Origin: Sporosarcina sp. Marseille-Q4943
Lineage (GTDB): Bacteria > Bacillota > Bacilli > Bacillales_A > Planococcaceae
Length of the DNA stretch: 64,000 nt
Reading direction: 5' to 3'
NCBI RefSeq assembly: GCF_943736995.1
Contig: NZ_CALSFT010000002.1
Coordinates: forward strand, 744,001 to 808,000
Shown piece by piece: positions 42,616 through 55,206 of this stretch. The notes beneath the pieces were generated by a model. The model was not told the DNA's origin and searched no databases. It saw only the letters and a list, made by a program, of their open reading frames with translations. How positions within the stretch are numbered: position 1 is the stretch's first letter; every line of letters starts with the position of its first letter. A program made the position numbers and the translations under genes.

Positions 42616-43587
42616 TTGAAATTATTGCAAGTAGCGACAGGGATCGTTTCGAAATATTTGCCGTTATGGATCGTCCTTCTATCCGTAATCGCGTACTTGG
42701 CCCCGGATGTCTTTATTCCGATACGTGGTTTGACAGGCGCTGGGCTCGGAACGATCTTTCTTCTGATGGGTCTGTCTTTATCGACCGATAAACTGATGGC
42801 GGTCATTAAAAACCCGAAATTTGCATTTTTTGGCGTCTTCCTCAAATGGACAATGACAGTCGGTGTCTCGATAACGATCGCTTATTTGTTCTTTAAGGAC
42901 GAAGCGGAAATTGCGACTGGTGTCATTTTAGCGGGGACGGTTCCAAGTGGCACGTCCGCCAATATTTACACATTCATCGCAGGCGGCGAAGTGGCATTGA
43001 GCATTACGATGGCGACGATGGATACGTTCATTTCGCCAGTTTTGACGCCTACGCTCGTGCAAGTGTTTGCGGGGAAATTGATACCGATCGCGTTTTGGCC
43101 TCTGTTTCTCAATATTATTTATATCGTGTTCATTCCGTTGTTGGCGGGATTGTTCATCCAATGGAAGTGGACGAAAAAGGTGGAAGTGATCAGGCCATAC
43201 ACATCTGTCCTCTCGCAGCTTGCGTTATTCATCGTCATCGTATCGGTCATCTCAAGTGCGCAGCAATCATTGCAGCAGAACTTATCGGTGCTGCCACTCG
43301 TGTTCGCAGCAGTCGTACTTCAAGTGTGCATTCCGATGGCAGGAGGCTATTTCATTGCGAAGCTAATGAAAGTGGCTGAACAGAACGCCCGCGCCATTCT
43401 GTTCCATACGGGCATCTGCAACACCGCCCTCGCTGCGACGCTCGCAATGGAGCATGTCAGCTCCCTCGCAGCCGTGCCGGCCGTCGCTAACATGGTCGTC
43501 AATTTGACAGTAGGAGCGCTCGTCGCAAGTCTGTTTGAGAATAAATTCAAAATACCAGAGCATGACTCGGTAGTCGCCAGTGAATAG
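42616..43587 (+). CDS. Bile acid:sodium symporter (BASS) family transporter
   Basis: 323 residues with about ten membrane helices, starting at TTG with TAAGGAGGG upstream. Family signatures are GLSLSTDKL, GTVPSGTSANIYTFIAGGEVALSI and GICNTALAATLA. Bacterial BASS proteins carry pantothenate, 2-oxo acids, pyruvate-like acids or bile acids. It follows the catabolic operon terminator by 40 bases and could import a related acid, but may be separate. Confidence 0.8.
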   Translation: MKLLQVATGIVSKYLPLWIVLLSVIAYLAPDVFIPIRGLTGAGLGTIFLLMGLSLSTDKLMAVIKNPKFAFFGVFLKWTMTVGVSITIAYLFFKDEAEIATGVILAGTVPSGTSANIYTFIAGGEVALSITMATMDTFISPVLTPTLVQVFAGKLIPIAFWPLFLNIIYIVFIPLLAGLFIQWKWTKKVEVIRPYTSVLSQLALFIVIVSVISSAQQSLQQNLSVLPLVFAAVVLQVCIPMAGGYFIAKLMKVAEQNARAILFHTGICNTALAATLAMEHVSSLAAVPAVANMVVNLTVGALVASLFENKFKIPEHDSVVASE

Positions 43588-43658
43588 AAATCGCCGTGCC
43601 GGCGTATGTACCCCCTTAGTAGTTCATACGCTAAAGTATTAGCTTGTCAGGGGGTTGC

Positions 43659-44204
43659 ATGTTGAAAAAGAGGACAATGAACATAACGGCTGTCATTTTA
43701 CTTTTGCTCATGATGGCGGCTTGCGGCGGAAAATCACCAGCCGGCCAAGCCGCCTTTACACCGAAGGATGCCGTCGAACTGGCGACCGCTTGGACCGGGG
43801 CGGAAGCGATGATCCAAGCCGGCGGACTGTACAAAGAGGGCGAGTACAAGACATTCGCCCATAAAGGCTTGGAGTACCGCTTTTTGGCGTCTCATTTGGA
43901 TTCCAGGAAGAAAATGAGAGCAGAGCTGCAGAAGTTCGTGACGAAGAAGAAAGCGAAACGTTTCATGAAGGAAAACGGCATTCTGAAACATAATGGAAAA
44001 TTGGCCTCGCCAGAAGCGGAATCTCCACCTGGATCACTGCTCCTATGGGAAATCGCGACGGCAAGGGAAGTGAAATCGAAAAAAAGCAAGAAGACATTCG
44101 AATTGACAATCCCGATCGGTGACACGAGAACTGCGGAGACAATCATAGTGAGCTACGTCCACGTGAAAAAATTCGGCTGGCGGATTGATAAATTCAATGA
44201 GTAG
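43659..44204 (+). CDS. Lipoprotein of unknown function
   Basis: About 181 residues from ATG 43659 (AGGGGG upstream; TTG 43662 also fits). The signal peptide ends in MMAAC. The mature part has a basic middle (KKMRAELQKFVTKKKAKRFMKENG) and ends in VKKFGWRIDKFNE. No family was recognised. It has a monocistronic layout; no clear terminator follows. Confidence 0.65.
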   Translation: MLKKRTMNITAVILLLLMMAACGGKSPAGQAAFTPKDAVELATAWTGAEAMIQAGGLYKEGEYKTFAHKGLEYRFLASHLDSRKKMRAELQKFVTKKKAKRFMKENGILKHNGKLASPEAESPPGSLLLWEIATAREVKSKKSKKTFELTIPIGDTRTAETIIVSYVHVKKFGWRIDKFNE

Positions 44205-44475
44205 AAGAGAAGGGCCGTTTATTCCAGCACGAACTCAACTTCATCTAGCAAAAGCACTCTCAACATTCTCCTCGAAAAACGTAATAAAAATCTCCATTCT
44301 AGCAAGTGATTTCCATCCACTACCCTAAATTTCACTTGTCGTCTACCGCAATGAACAACGAAGAAAAAAATATTTTCAAGTTGTCATATTTCCGACAATA
44401 TGCAATATATCGCTAATGTAAGCGGATACAAAAAATACTATAATTCTTAATTGAACAATAATTATAAAAAGATAG

Positions 44476-44504
44476 TTGACGTAGGTAAAAATACGATATA
44501 TGAT
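44476..44504 (+). promoter_or_regulatory. Sigma-A promoter of the ilv-leu cluster
   Basis: TTGACG at 44476-44481 and TATGAT at 44499-44504 are exactly 17 bases apart, about 70 bases upstream of ilvD. The AT-rich 44205-44475 stretch before it holds no gene or certain regulatory site; a CodY site is plausible but was not identified with confidence. Confidence 0.65.
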
Positions 44505-44591
44505 AGCAACAATCTATTTGGATATGTGATTCATTTCACGCAATTCATTTAGTTGGAATGTTCTTGGATGATTTGATTAGGAGAGATAGCA

Positions 44592-46259
44592 ATGAGAAGT
44601 GACATGATTAAAAAAGGGATTGACCGTGCGCCTCATAGGAGTCTCCTTTACGCAACGGGTGTGAAAACGAAAGATTTGGAGAAACCTTTCATCGGTGTAT
44701 GTAATTCATATATTGATATTATTCCAGGTCACAAACATTTAAATAAATTTGCTGAAATTGTAAAAGATGCAATTTGGGAAGCCGGCGGGGTTCCATTCGA
44801 GTTCAATACGATTGGTGTTGATGATGGAATCGCGATGGGGCATATCGGAATGCGTTACTCGCTTCCGAGCCGCGAGCTGATTGCGGATTCTGCTGAAACG
44901 GTCATCAATGCACACTGGTTCGACGGAGTGTTCTACATTCCGAACTGTGACAAGATCACGCCAGGCATGCTCATGGCGGCGGTCCGGACGAATGTCCCTT
45001 CCGTATTTGTTTCAGGCGGACCGATGGAGGCTGGCGTATCCTCGTCAGGCTCACCGCTGTCCCTCACGTCGGTATTCGAAGGGGTCGGAGCATATAAGTC
45101 GGGTAAAATGACGGCGGAAGAGCTCCTCGACATTGAGAACAATGCATGTCCGACGTGCGGATCGTGCTCAGGAATGTTTACCGCGAACTCTATGAACTGT
45201 CTAATGGAAATGCTAGGAATGGCGTTGCCGGGCAATGGAACGATCGTCGCGACTTCCGATGAGCGCCATAAGCTGATCAAGGAAGCGGCGAAGAACTTGA
45301 TCCGCATGGTAAAAGAGGATGTCAAACCGCGTGACATTATTACGAAGGAAGCGATCGATGACGCATTCGCACTCGATATGGCGATGGGCGGATCGACCAA
45401 TACGGTTCTACATACATTGGCGATTGCACACGAAGCGGAAATCGAATATAGCGTCCAGGATATTAACAAAGTTGCCGAAAGGGTTCCGTATTTAGCGAAA
45501 ATCATGCCGGCATCCGATATTTCCATGGATGATATTTTTAAAGCAGGCGGCGTCAGTGCCATCATCAATGAACTTACAAAAATACCTGGAGCTATCCACC
45601 CGGATCGCATCACAATTTCAGGAAAAACGATGAGGGAAGACGTTCAGGACTATCAAATTACAAACGATCAAGTAATTCGGACGAAGGATAACCCGTACAG
45701 CCCGGTAGGCGGCTTGTCCGTCCTATTCGGAAATATCGCACCGGACGGCGGCGTCATCAAAGTCGGGGCGGTCGATCCTTCCATCAAGCAGTTCACCGGT
45801 GAAGCGATCGTCTTTGAATCTCAGGAAGCTGCGCAGGAAAACATCGACAACGGCACGGTCCGTGAAGGGCATGTCGTCGTCATCCGCTACGAAGGTCCGA
45901 AAGGCGGGCCGGGCATGCCAGAAATGCTCGCTCCGACATCAGCCATTCAAGGTAGAGGCTTAGGAACGAAGGTTGCGCTCATTACTGATGGTCGCTTCTC
46001 CGGGGCGTCCCGAGGCATTTCAATCGGACATATTTCACCGGAAGCGGCTGAAGGCGGCCCGATTGCATTAGTTGAAGATGGAGATATTATCGACATCGAT
46101 CTGACGAACCGGACGATCGAGCTGAAAGTTTCAGATGAAGTATTGGCGGAACGCAGAGCGAAACTGCAGCCATTTGAACCGAAGATTAAAAAAGGCTATT
46201 TGGCCAGATATTCAAAACTTGTCACGTCCGCAAGTACAGGCGGCGTGATGAAAATATAA
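44592..46259 (+). CDS. ilvD: Dihydroxy-acid dehydratase
   Basis: 555 residues, the family's normal length. Cluster-binding and catalytic motifs: [21 protein letters not shown], and [19 protein letters not shown]. It converts dihydroxyisovalerate and dihydroxymethylvalerate to the 2-oxo acids of valine and isoleucine biosynthesis, using a [2Fe-2S] or [4Fe-4S] cluster. The start has AGGAGAG. It precedes the T-box leader by only a few bases. Confidence 0.95.
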   Translation: MRSDMIKKGIDRAPHRSLLYATGVKTKDLEKPFIGVCNSYIDIIPGHKHLNKFAEIVKDAIWEAGGVPFEFNTIGVDDGIAMGHIGMRYSLPSRELIADSAETVINAHWFDGVFYIPNCDKITPGMLMAAVRTNVPSVFVSGGPMEAGVSSSGSPLSLTSVFEGVGAYKSGKMTAEELLDIENNACPTCGSCSGMFTANSMNCLMEMLGMALPGNGTIVATSDERHKLIKEAAKNLIRMVKEDVKPRDIITKEAIDDAFALDMAMGGSTNTVLHTLAIAHEAEIEYSVQDINKVAERVPYLAKIMPASDISMDDIFKAGGVSAIINELTKIPGAIHPDRITISGKTMREDVQDYQITNDQVIRTKDNPYSPVGGLSVLFGNIAPDGGVIKVGAVDPSIKQFTGEAIVFESQEAAQENIDNGTVREGHVVVIRYEGPKGGPGMPEMLAPTSAIQGRGLGTKVALITDGRFSGASRGISIGHISPEAAEGGPIALVEDGDIIDIDLTNRTIELKVSDEVLAERRAKLQPFEPKIKKGYLARYSKLVTSASTGGVMKI

Positions 46260-46264
46260 CAATT

Positions 46265-46559
46265 CGATGATGGGGCAAAAGGGGATAGATCCTTGCATTC
46301 ACAGAGAGCCGGTCGTGCTGGAAGCCGGCAATGCAACTATCCGCGATATCACCCCGGAGTGGACTGCTGAAAAGGAAACTGAGTAGGCAATCCCGGGCTC
46401 GTGTAAGATGGGCTCGTTATCAGCGAATGGACTTCGATTTTGGAGTCCGTTCACGAGGCGGCGGATGCCGCGAACAAGGGTGGTACCATGAAAAGCTTTT
46501 TCATCCCTTATACGAAGAACAGGATTTCTTTGTGTGGGGAGAAAAGGCTTTTCTTTTTT
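46265..46559 (+). ncRNA. T-box riboswitch controlling ilvB-leuD
   Basis: Landmarks of a T-box leader: AGAGAGCCGG in stem I (46303-46312), the region GATATCACC.CGGAGT around 46346-46360 where the specifier is expected (ATC at 46348-46350 suggests isoleucine), and the conserved AAGGGTGGTACC at 46476-46487. The terminator arms GAAAAGC (46490-46496) and GCTTTTC (46547-46553) are followed by six T. Uncharged tRNA binding would stabilise the antiterminator and allow transcription of ilvB and downstream genes. The specifier reading is inferred by pattern, so leucine or valine should not be ruled out. Confidence 0.9.
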
Positions 46560-46600
46560 ATATAAAATAGGCGATTAGAAAAGTAAGGAGGAGTTCGTAC

Positions 46601-48357
46601 ATGAGTGCGGAAGTTCAAACGAAGCAGGCAGTGATGGAAATGGCGCCAGAGACTAAGGAAGAAAAACAGAAAATTCAACCGATGGATGGTTCTGCTATCT
46701 TAATTCAAGGGTTGAAAGACCAAGGTGTCGAAGTCATTTTCGGTTACCCTGGAGGTGCCGTCCTACCGATTTACGACGCATTATACAAGGATCCGATTCC
46801 CCATGTGCTTGCCCGTCATGAACAGGGAGCCATCCATGCAGCGGAAGGCTATGCGCGAGTATCCGGAAAACCGGGCGTTGTCATCGCGACATCAGGTCCG
46901 GGTGCGACAAATCTGGTGACAGGAATTACGGATGCGATGATGGATTCATTGCCGCTCGTCGTCTTCACGGGGCAAGTGGCAACCACAGTCATCGGGACGG
47001 ATGCATTCCAGGAGGCGGATATCATCGGCATTACGCAGCCGATCACAAAGCATAACTACCAGGTACAGGACGTCGCGGACCTCCCAAGGATCATCAAAGA
47101 AGCATTCCATATCGCCTCAACGGGCAGACCCGGCCCTGTTGTCGTAGATATTCCTAAAAACGTGGCTACGGAAATCTTCGTCACGGAGGAGGAACGGAAT
47201 GCTGAAGTGAATCTGCCGGGTTACCAGCCGACAACCACTCCGAATTACTTGCAAATACAAAAGGCAGCAGAAGCGATCCGTTTTGCACGGAAGCCGCTCA
47301 TCCTGGCAGGTGCGGGCGTGTTGCACGGCCAGGCGATGGAAGAATTAAAGACTTTGGTTGAAACGAAACGGATTCCTATTACGAACACATTGCTCGGACT
47401 CGGAAGCATCGCTGGAAACCATGAATTGTTCCTTGGCATGGCAGGCATGCACGGGACCTATACGGCCAATATGGCAATTAGCGAATGCGACGTATTAATC
47501 AATGTCGGCGCACGATTCGACGACCGGTTGACAGGCAATCTGGACACTTTCGCTCCGCATGCGAAAGTCATCCATATCGATATCGACCCGGCGGAGATCG
47601 GAAAGAACGTCCCGACCGACATCCCGATCGTGGCGGATTCGAAGGAAGCGTTAAAAGCTTTGCTCAACCAGGACTTCCATGCACCTGAATCTGACGACTG
47701 GATCGCATACTTGAATGGTTTACAGGAAGAAGCGCCGTTATGGTACAACGTCGACGAGCACGAAATCCTGCCACAAGAAGCAATCCAAATGATCCATCGC
47801 ATTACCGAGGGAGATGCAATTGTCACGACGGACGTCGGACAGCATCAAATGTGGGCGGCTCAATATTATTCATTGAACAATCCCGATCATTGGGTTACGT
47901 CGGGCGGCCTCGGAACGATGGGCTTCGGATTCCCGGCTGCAATCGGTGCGCAACTCGCGAAGCCGAATGAAAGAGTTATTGCAATTGTCGGAGATGGTGG
48001 TTTCCAAATGACGGCGCAGGAGCTGTCCCTCTTGCAGGAGATGAGAATTCCAGTGAAAGTCGTCATCTTGAACAACATGGCGCTCGGAATGGTTCGCCAA
48101 TGGCAAGAGACATTCTACGATGAACGCTATTCCCAGTCATTGATTCCCGTCCAGCCGGATTTTGTCAAGCTTGCGGAAGCCTATGACTTGAAAGGGTATC
48201 GCATTACAAAGAAAGAGGACGCTGAACAGATTTTCCGTGAAGCGCTTCTGTCGGACGAACCGGTGCTTATCGATTGCCGGGTGAAAATGTTGGAAAACGT
48301 CTATCCGATGGTGGCACCAGGAAAAGGACTACAGGAAATGATCGGGGTGAAGAGCGA

Positions 48358-48361
<4 letters not shown>
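46601..48361 (+). CDS. ilvB: Acetolactate synthase large subunit
   Basis: 586 residues. N-terminal TPP-binding motif [14 protein letters not shown] with the catalytic Glu in [17 protein letters not shown]-type central domain, and C-terminal TPP motif [15 protein letters not shown] with the NN pair. It condenses two pyruvates, or pyruvate and 2-oxobutyrate. AAGGAGGAG precedes the ATG. The stop overlaps ilvN by 4 bases. Confidence 0.95.
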
Positions 48362-51473
<3,112 letters not shown>

Positions 51474-51491
51474 TTCGTAATGAAAGTTGCG

Positions 51492-51611
51492 TTATGCGTA
51501 ATTGTGGGGATTTATGCGTGAACTTCGCGGATTATGCGCAGATTTACGGAATTATGCGTGAATAAACGAATTTATGCGCTTTTAGCAGTATTTATGCGTA
51601 AATTGAAAGGA
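51492..51611 (+). repeat. 20-nt periodic repeat array B (core TTATGCGY, six units)
   Basis: TTATGCG cores start at 51492, 51512, 51532, 51552, 51572 and 51592, exactly 20 nt apart. The eighth base is T or C and the other 12 vary. The first unit (TTATGCGTAATTGTG) shares 15 bases with a unit of array A read on the minus strand. It is transcribed within the leuA-leuB intercistronic region, in the same sense as array A is transcribed from the deacetylase. Confidence 0.9.
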
Positions 51612-51738
51612 TTGGAGCGGAAGGCGGCGACTCCTGTGGGAAAAGCGTCAGCAGAAGACCCCGCAACGGAGCGATAGCGAAGTGAGGAGGCTGAAGCGAC
51701 GCCCACGGAAAGCGTCCGCCTGGAGTGCAAATCCGATT
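51611..51738 (+). repeat. Bacillales intergenic repeat element
   Basis: A GC-rich 128-nt element beginning near ATTGGAGCGGAAGGCGGCG and ending GTCCGCCTGGAGTGCAAATC. Blocks from its two halves are partly complementary (GGCGG with CCGCC, GTGGG with CCCAC, GCGTC with GACGC), so its RNA can fold. The same type of element (GGAGCGGAAGGCGGCGAC..., AAGACCCCGC, GAGGAGGCTGAAG) is known scattered between genes in many Bacillales and is often mis-annotated as hypothetical protein. It sits in the leuA-leuB gap directly after array B. Nothing else was seen in 51739-51810. Confidence 0.75.
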
Positions 51739-51810
51739 AGAAGTTATTTATACATTAGTTAGTCTGAAGATTATGTGAATGGGAAGATGACAACAAGGAG
51801 GAGAAGTTCA

Positions 51811-52911
51811 ATGGAAAAAAGAGTGGCTGTATTACAAGGTGATGGAATCGGACCAGAAGTGACGTCGGCGGCTGTGCGAGTTCTTGAAGTGGTTGCAAGA
51901 CGATTCAACCACACATTCCATTTCAATTACGGTTCAATCGGAGGGGCGGCGATCGATTCGTTCAATGACCCGCTTCCGAAAGAGACAATCGAACTCTGTG
52001 AATCGAGTGATGCAGTGCTCTTAGGGGCGGTCGGCGGTCCGAAATGGGATCAAAACCCTTCGGAATTGCGACCTGAAAAAGGGTTGCTGGCGATTCGGAA
52101 GCATTTCGATCTATTTGCGAATCTCAGACCGGTCAAGGCTGTCCCATCCTTGCTTCAGGCTTCTCCTTTGAAGGAGGAAATCGTACGGGAAGTCGATATG
52201 ATGATCGTCCGGGAGTTGACGGGCGGCATCTACTTCGGGCAACCGAGCCGCAAGACGGAGACTTCCGCAGTCGATACACTCGTCTATACACGTGAAGAAA
52301 TTGAACGCATCGTTGAAAAGGCATTCGAGCTTGCGCGGATGAGACGGGGGAAGGTGACATCCGTCGACAAGGCGAACGTATTGGAGTCGAGCAAGCTTTG
52401 GCGTGAAGTCGTCGAAGAGAAGCGGAAAGGCTATCCGGATGTTGAAGTCGAGCATCAGCTCGTCGACTCGGCGGCAATGAAATTGATTACGAACCCGAAA
52501 TCCTTCGATGTTGTCGTCACGGAAAACATGTTCGGCGACATTTTAAGCGACGAAGCGTCTGTCATCACCGGTTCGCTCGGCCTTATGCCGTCAGCAAGTG
52601 TTCGTTCCGATGGATTCGGCCTTTACGAACCAGTTCATGGCTCAGCGCCAGATGTAGCGGGAATGGGAATTGCGAATCCGGCAGCGGCTATCTTGTCGGC
52701 TGCAATGATGCTGCGTTACTCATTCGGAATGGATACGGAAGCGGCGGCGATCGAAAAAGCGGTGGATACCGTATTTGAGGATGGCCATTTCACAGCAGAC
52801 CTCGCCGGGGACTCAGATCGCGCTCTTTCTACAACCGATTGGACAGATAAAGTGATCAACGAGCTTGATTTGCAGTTCGTCTCGAATAGCATCATGTTTT
52901 CCTATGTCTGA
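51811..52911 (+). CDS. leuB: 3-isopropylmalate dehydrogenase
   Basis: 366 residues from ATG 51811, which has CAAGGAGGAGAAG upstream; the open frame before it belongs to the spacer. Motifs: GDGIGPEV, GAVGGPKWD, RELTGGIYFG and TENMFGDILSDEASVI with the Mg2+-binding Asp residues. It oxidatively decarboxylates 3-isopropylmalate with NAD+. About 340 bases separate it from leuA. Confidence 0.95.
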   Translation: MEKRVAVLQGDGIGPEVTSAAVRVLEVVARRFNHTFHFNYGSIGGAAIDSFNDPLPKETIELCESSDAVLLGAVGGPKWDQNPSELRPEKGLLAIRKHFDLFANLRPVKAVPSLLQASPLKEEIVREVDMMIVRELTGGIYFGQPSRKTETSAVDTLVYTREEIERIVEKAFELARMRRGKVTSVDKANVLESSKLWREVVEEKRKGYPDVEVEHQLVDSAAMKLITNPKSFDVVVTENMFGDILSDEASVITGSLGLMPSASVRSDGFGLYEPVHGSAPDVAGMGIANPAAAILSAAMMLRYSFGMDTEAAAIEKAVDTVFEDGHFTADLAGDSDRALSTTDWTDKVINELDLQFVSNSIMFSYV

Positions 52912-52930
52912 AATGAAAGGAGTAATTTAA

Positions 52931-54340
52931 ATGGCGAAGACGATCATCGAAAAGATTTGGGAGCAGCATATTGTATACGAAGAACAGGGGAAGCCGGATC
53001 TGTTATATATCGACCTTCATTTATTGCATGAAGTGACGTCTCCTCAAGCGTTTGAAGGCTTGCGGCTGGCGGGGCGGAAAGTACGCCGTCCCGACCTCTG
53101 TTTCGCTACGATGGATCATAACGTTCCGACCCGAAATTTGCCGACCATCAACGACCCGATTGCCAAAAAGCAGATTACAACATTGGAGAGAAACTGCGAG
53201 GAGTTCGGCATCGAGCTTGCACATATGGAGCATCCGGACCAAGGAATCGTCCATATTATCGGTCCTGAACTCGGATTGACGCAGCCGGGCAAGACAATTG
53301 TTTGCGGGGATAGCCACACATCGACGCACGGTGCATTCGGCGCCATCGCGTTTGGAATCGGTACGAGCGAGGTCGAGCACGTTCTGTCGACACAGACGCT
53401 TTGGCAATCAAAACCGAAGACGATGGAAATACGGATCAATGGAAAACTCGGCTTCGGCGTCACTGCGAAAGACGTTATCCTTGCGATCATCGCCAAATTC
53501 GGCATCGATGTCGGAACGGGGCATATCGCCGAGTATACAGGTGAAGCGATCCGTTCCATGACGATGGAAGAACGGATGACGATTTGCAATATGTCCATTG
53601 AAGCGGGGGCAAAAGCCGGCTTGATCAGCCCGGATGAGACGACGATCGAGTATTTGAGGGGGCGCCGTCATGTCCCTGAAGGCGATGCGTTCGTGGAAGC
53701 CGCGGAGCAATGGCTCTCCTTGGCATCTGACGAAGGAGCCGTTTACGATACGGTTCTTGAAATCAATGCAGATGAAATAGAGCCATTTGTTACATGGGGC
53801 ACGAATCCTTCGATGGGTTCCGGCATCAGCGCCAACGTCCCGTCAGCGGATGACTTTACGGATGAATCCGACAAGGAAGCCTTGAAAAAAGCGCTCGCTT
53901 ACATGGGGCTTGAAGAAGGGACGCCGCTCACTTCAATCGAAATCCAACACGTCTTCATCGGATCTTGCACGAATGCACGGTTAAGCGATCTGCGGGCCGC
54001 TGCCGAAGTGATTGCAGGACAAAAAGTGCATCCGAATGTGACGGCAATCGTCGTTCCGGGTTCACGAACGGTGAAACGGCAAGCGGAAGAGGAAGGTTTG
54101 GATAGAATCTTCATTGAATCGGGTTTCGAATGGCGCGAGTCGGGATGCAGCATGTGCCTTGCGATGAACGATGATGTCGTTCCAGCAGGGGAGAGATGCG
54201 CATCGACATCGAACCGGAACTTCGAAGGCAGACAAGGGGCGGGTTCCCGTACCCATTTAATGAGCCCCGCAATGGCTGCGGCGGCAGCAATCAACGGTCA
54301 TTTCACCGATGTACGTGAGATGAAGTTGGCTCACGCTTAA
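52931..54340 (+). CDS. leuC: 3-isopropylmalate dehydratase large subunit
   Basis: 469 residues. The aconitase-type [4Fe-4S] ligands are in [12 protein letters not shown] and GCSMCLAMN. Other motifs: [27 protein letters not shown] and [11 protein letters not shown]. It forms an isomerase with LeuD that converts 2- to 3-isopropylmalate. AAAGGAG precedes the ATG. Confidence 0.95.
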   Translation: MAKTIIEKIWEQHIVYEEQGKPDLLYIDLHLLHEVTSPQAFEGLRLAGRKVRRPDLCFATMDHNVPTRNLPTINDPIAKKQITTLERNCEEFGIELAHMEHPDQGIVHIIGPELGLTQPGKTIVCGDSHTSTHGAFGAIAFGIGTSEVEHVLSTQTLWQSKPKTMEIRINGKLGFGVTAKDVILAIIAKFGIDVGTGHIAEYTGEAIRSMTMEERMTICNMSIEAGAKAGLISPDETTIEYLRGRRHVPEGDAFVEAAEQWLSLASDEGAVYDTVLEINADEIEPFVTWGTNPSMGSGISANVPSADDFTDESDKEALKKALAYMGLEEGTPLTSIEIQHVFIGSCTNARLSDLRAAAEVIAGQKVHPNVTAIVVPGSRTVKRQAEEEGLDRIFIESGFEWRESGCSMCLAMNDDVVPAGERCASTSNRNFEGRQGAGSRTHLMSPAMAAAAAINGHFTDVREMKLAHA

Positions 54341-54370
54341 TGAGCCCGAAGATGAAGAAAGGATGATTCC

Positions 54371-54955
54371 ATGAAACCGATCAATGAAGTGCGCAGCGTC
54401 ATGACCCCGTTAAATCGAAAAAACGTAGATACGGACCAAATCATATCGAAGGAATTCCTTAAGCGGATCGAACGGACCGGCTTTGGAAAATACCTTTTCT
54501 ACCATTGGCGTTTTCAGGCGGACGGAACAGTAAACAAAGATTTCGTCTTAAACGACGACCGGTTCAAAGACTCAAAAATCTTGGTCGCTCATGATAATTT
54601 CGGATGCGGATCCTCTAGGGAGCACGCGCCATGGGCGATCCTTGACTACGGATTCGAAGTCGTCATCGCCCCGTCGTTTGCGGATATCTTCCATAATAAC
54701 TGCTTCAAAAACGGTATCCTGCCGATTCGCCTCCGTGTGGAGGAAGTCGAAGAGCTTTTATCCAAAGGTGAGTCCGCTCCCTATACGTTGGAAATCAATC
54801 TAGGCGAGCAGACTGTAAAAAGCGAAGACGGAAAAACGTACTCATTCGACATCGACCCATATTATAAGCAAATGCTATTGAATGGATGGGACGAAATCGC
54901 GTTGACGTTCCAATACGAAGAGCAAATTGCCAAGTACGAAAAACAGCATGCATGA
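54371..54955 (+). CDS. leuD: 3-isopropylmalate dehydratase small subunit
   Basis: 194 residues. Motifs: VDTDQIISKEFLKRIERTGFG, and NFGCGSSREHAPWAILDYGF, which supplies the substrate-binding loop of the isomerase. It ends the branched-chain cluster and is followed by a terminator. Confidence 0.95.
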   Translation: MKPINEVRSVMTPLNRKNVDTDQIISKEFLKRIERTGFGKYLFYHWRFQADGTVNKDFVLNDDRFKDSKILVAHDNFGCGSSREHAPWAILDYGFEVVIAPSFADIFHNNCFKNGILPIRLRVEEVEELLSKGESAPYTLEINLGEQTVKSEDGKTYSFDIDPYYKQMLLNGWDEIALTFQYEEQIAKYEKQHA

Positions 54956-54962
54956 ATTCGAA

Positions 54963-54994
54963 TCCACCTCCCTTCACATTGTTGGGGAGGTGGA
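54963..54994 (+). terminator. Terminator of the ilv-leu cluster
   Basis: CCACCTCCC (54964-54972) pairs with GGGAGGTGG (54985-54993), a strong stem. The tail ATTTATTT is a weak U-tract. Confidence 0.75.
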
Positions 54995-55006
54995 TTTATT
55001 TATGAA

Positions 55007-55110
55007 GTTCTCGTTTACCTATTCAATGTTCTCATTCTATATAAAAAACTCCTCAATCTACATAAAGAAGTTCTCGTTTCCTCTAAAAACTTCTCACTCA
55101 ATCTATTACA
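55007..55110 (+). repeat. 21-nt periodic repeat array C (core GTTCTC)
   Basis: Five units with starts at 55007, 55028, 55049, 55070 and 55090 (spacing 21, 21, 21, 20). The core is G/C-T-T/C-C-T-C; the remainder is AT-rich with a TATA..AAAAA tendency. It lies just after the leuD terminator and before the gene at 55207. It has the same architecture as arrays A and B but a different core. Confidence 0.65.
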
Positions 55111-55206
55111 TTAACTGTCTACTATTGTCGAAATAGTGTACAATGGATAAAAACGTAAAGAAATTTGTCTGTGACATAGATACTACTAGTAACAAGGGGT
55201 GGGCAA

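Noticed and set aside
44221..44330. A possible fourth repeat array with CTC/TTCTC and CTAGCAA blocks
   Set aside because: The spacing of the blocks is irregular (25 and about 33 bases), so it was not called periodic.
46331..46570. 79-codon ORF between ilvD and ilvB
   Set aside because: It coincides with the T-box leader, has no ribosome site and crosses conserved RNA motifs.
48274..48357. Upstream extension of the ilvN frame
   Set aside because: It lies inside ilvB; the ATG overlapping the ilvB stop gives the usual 171-residue protein.
51611..51738. A small protein encoded in the leuA-leuB repeat
   Set aside because: The element is a known kind of non-coding Bacillales intergenic repeat without a ribosome site.
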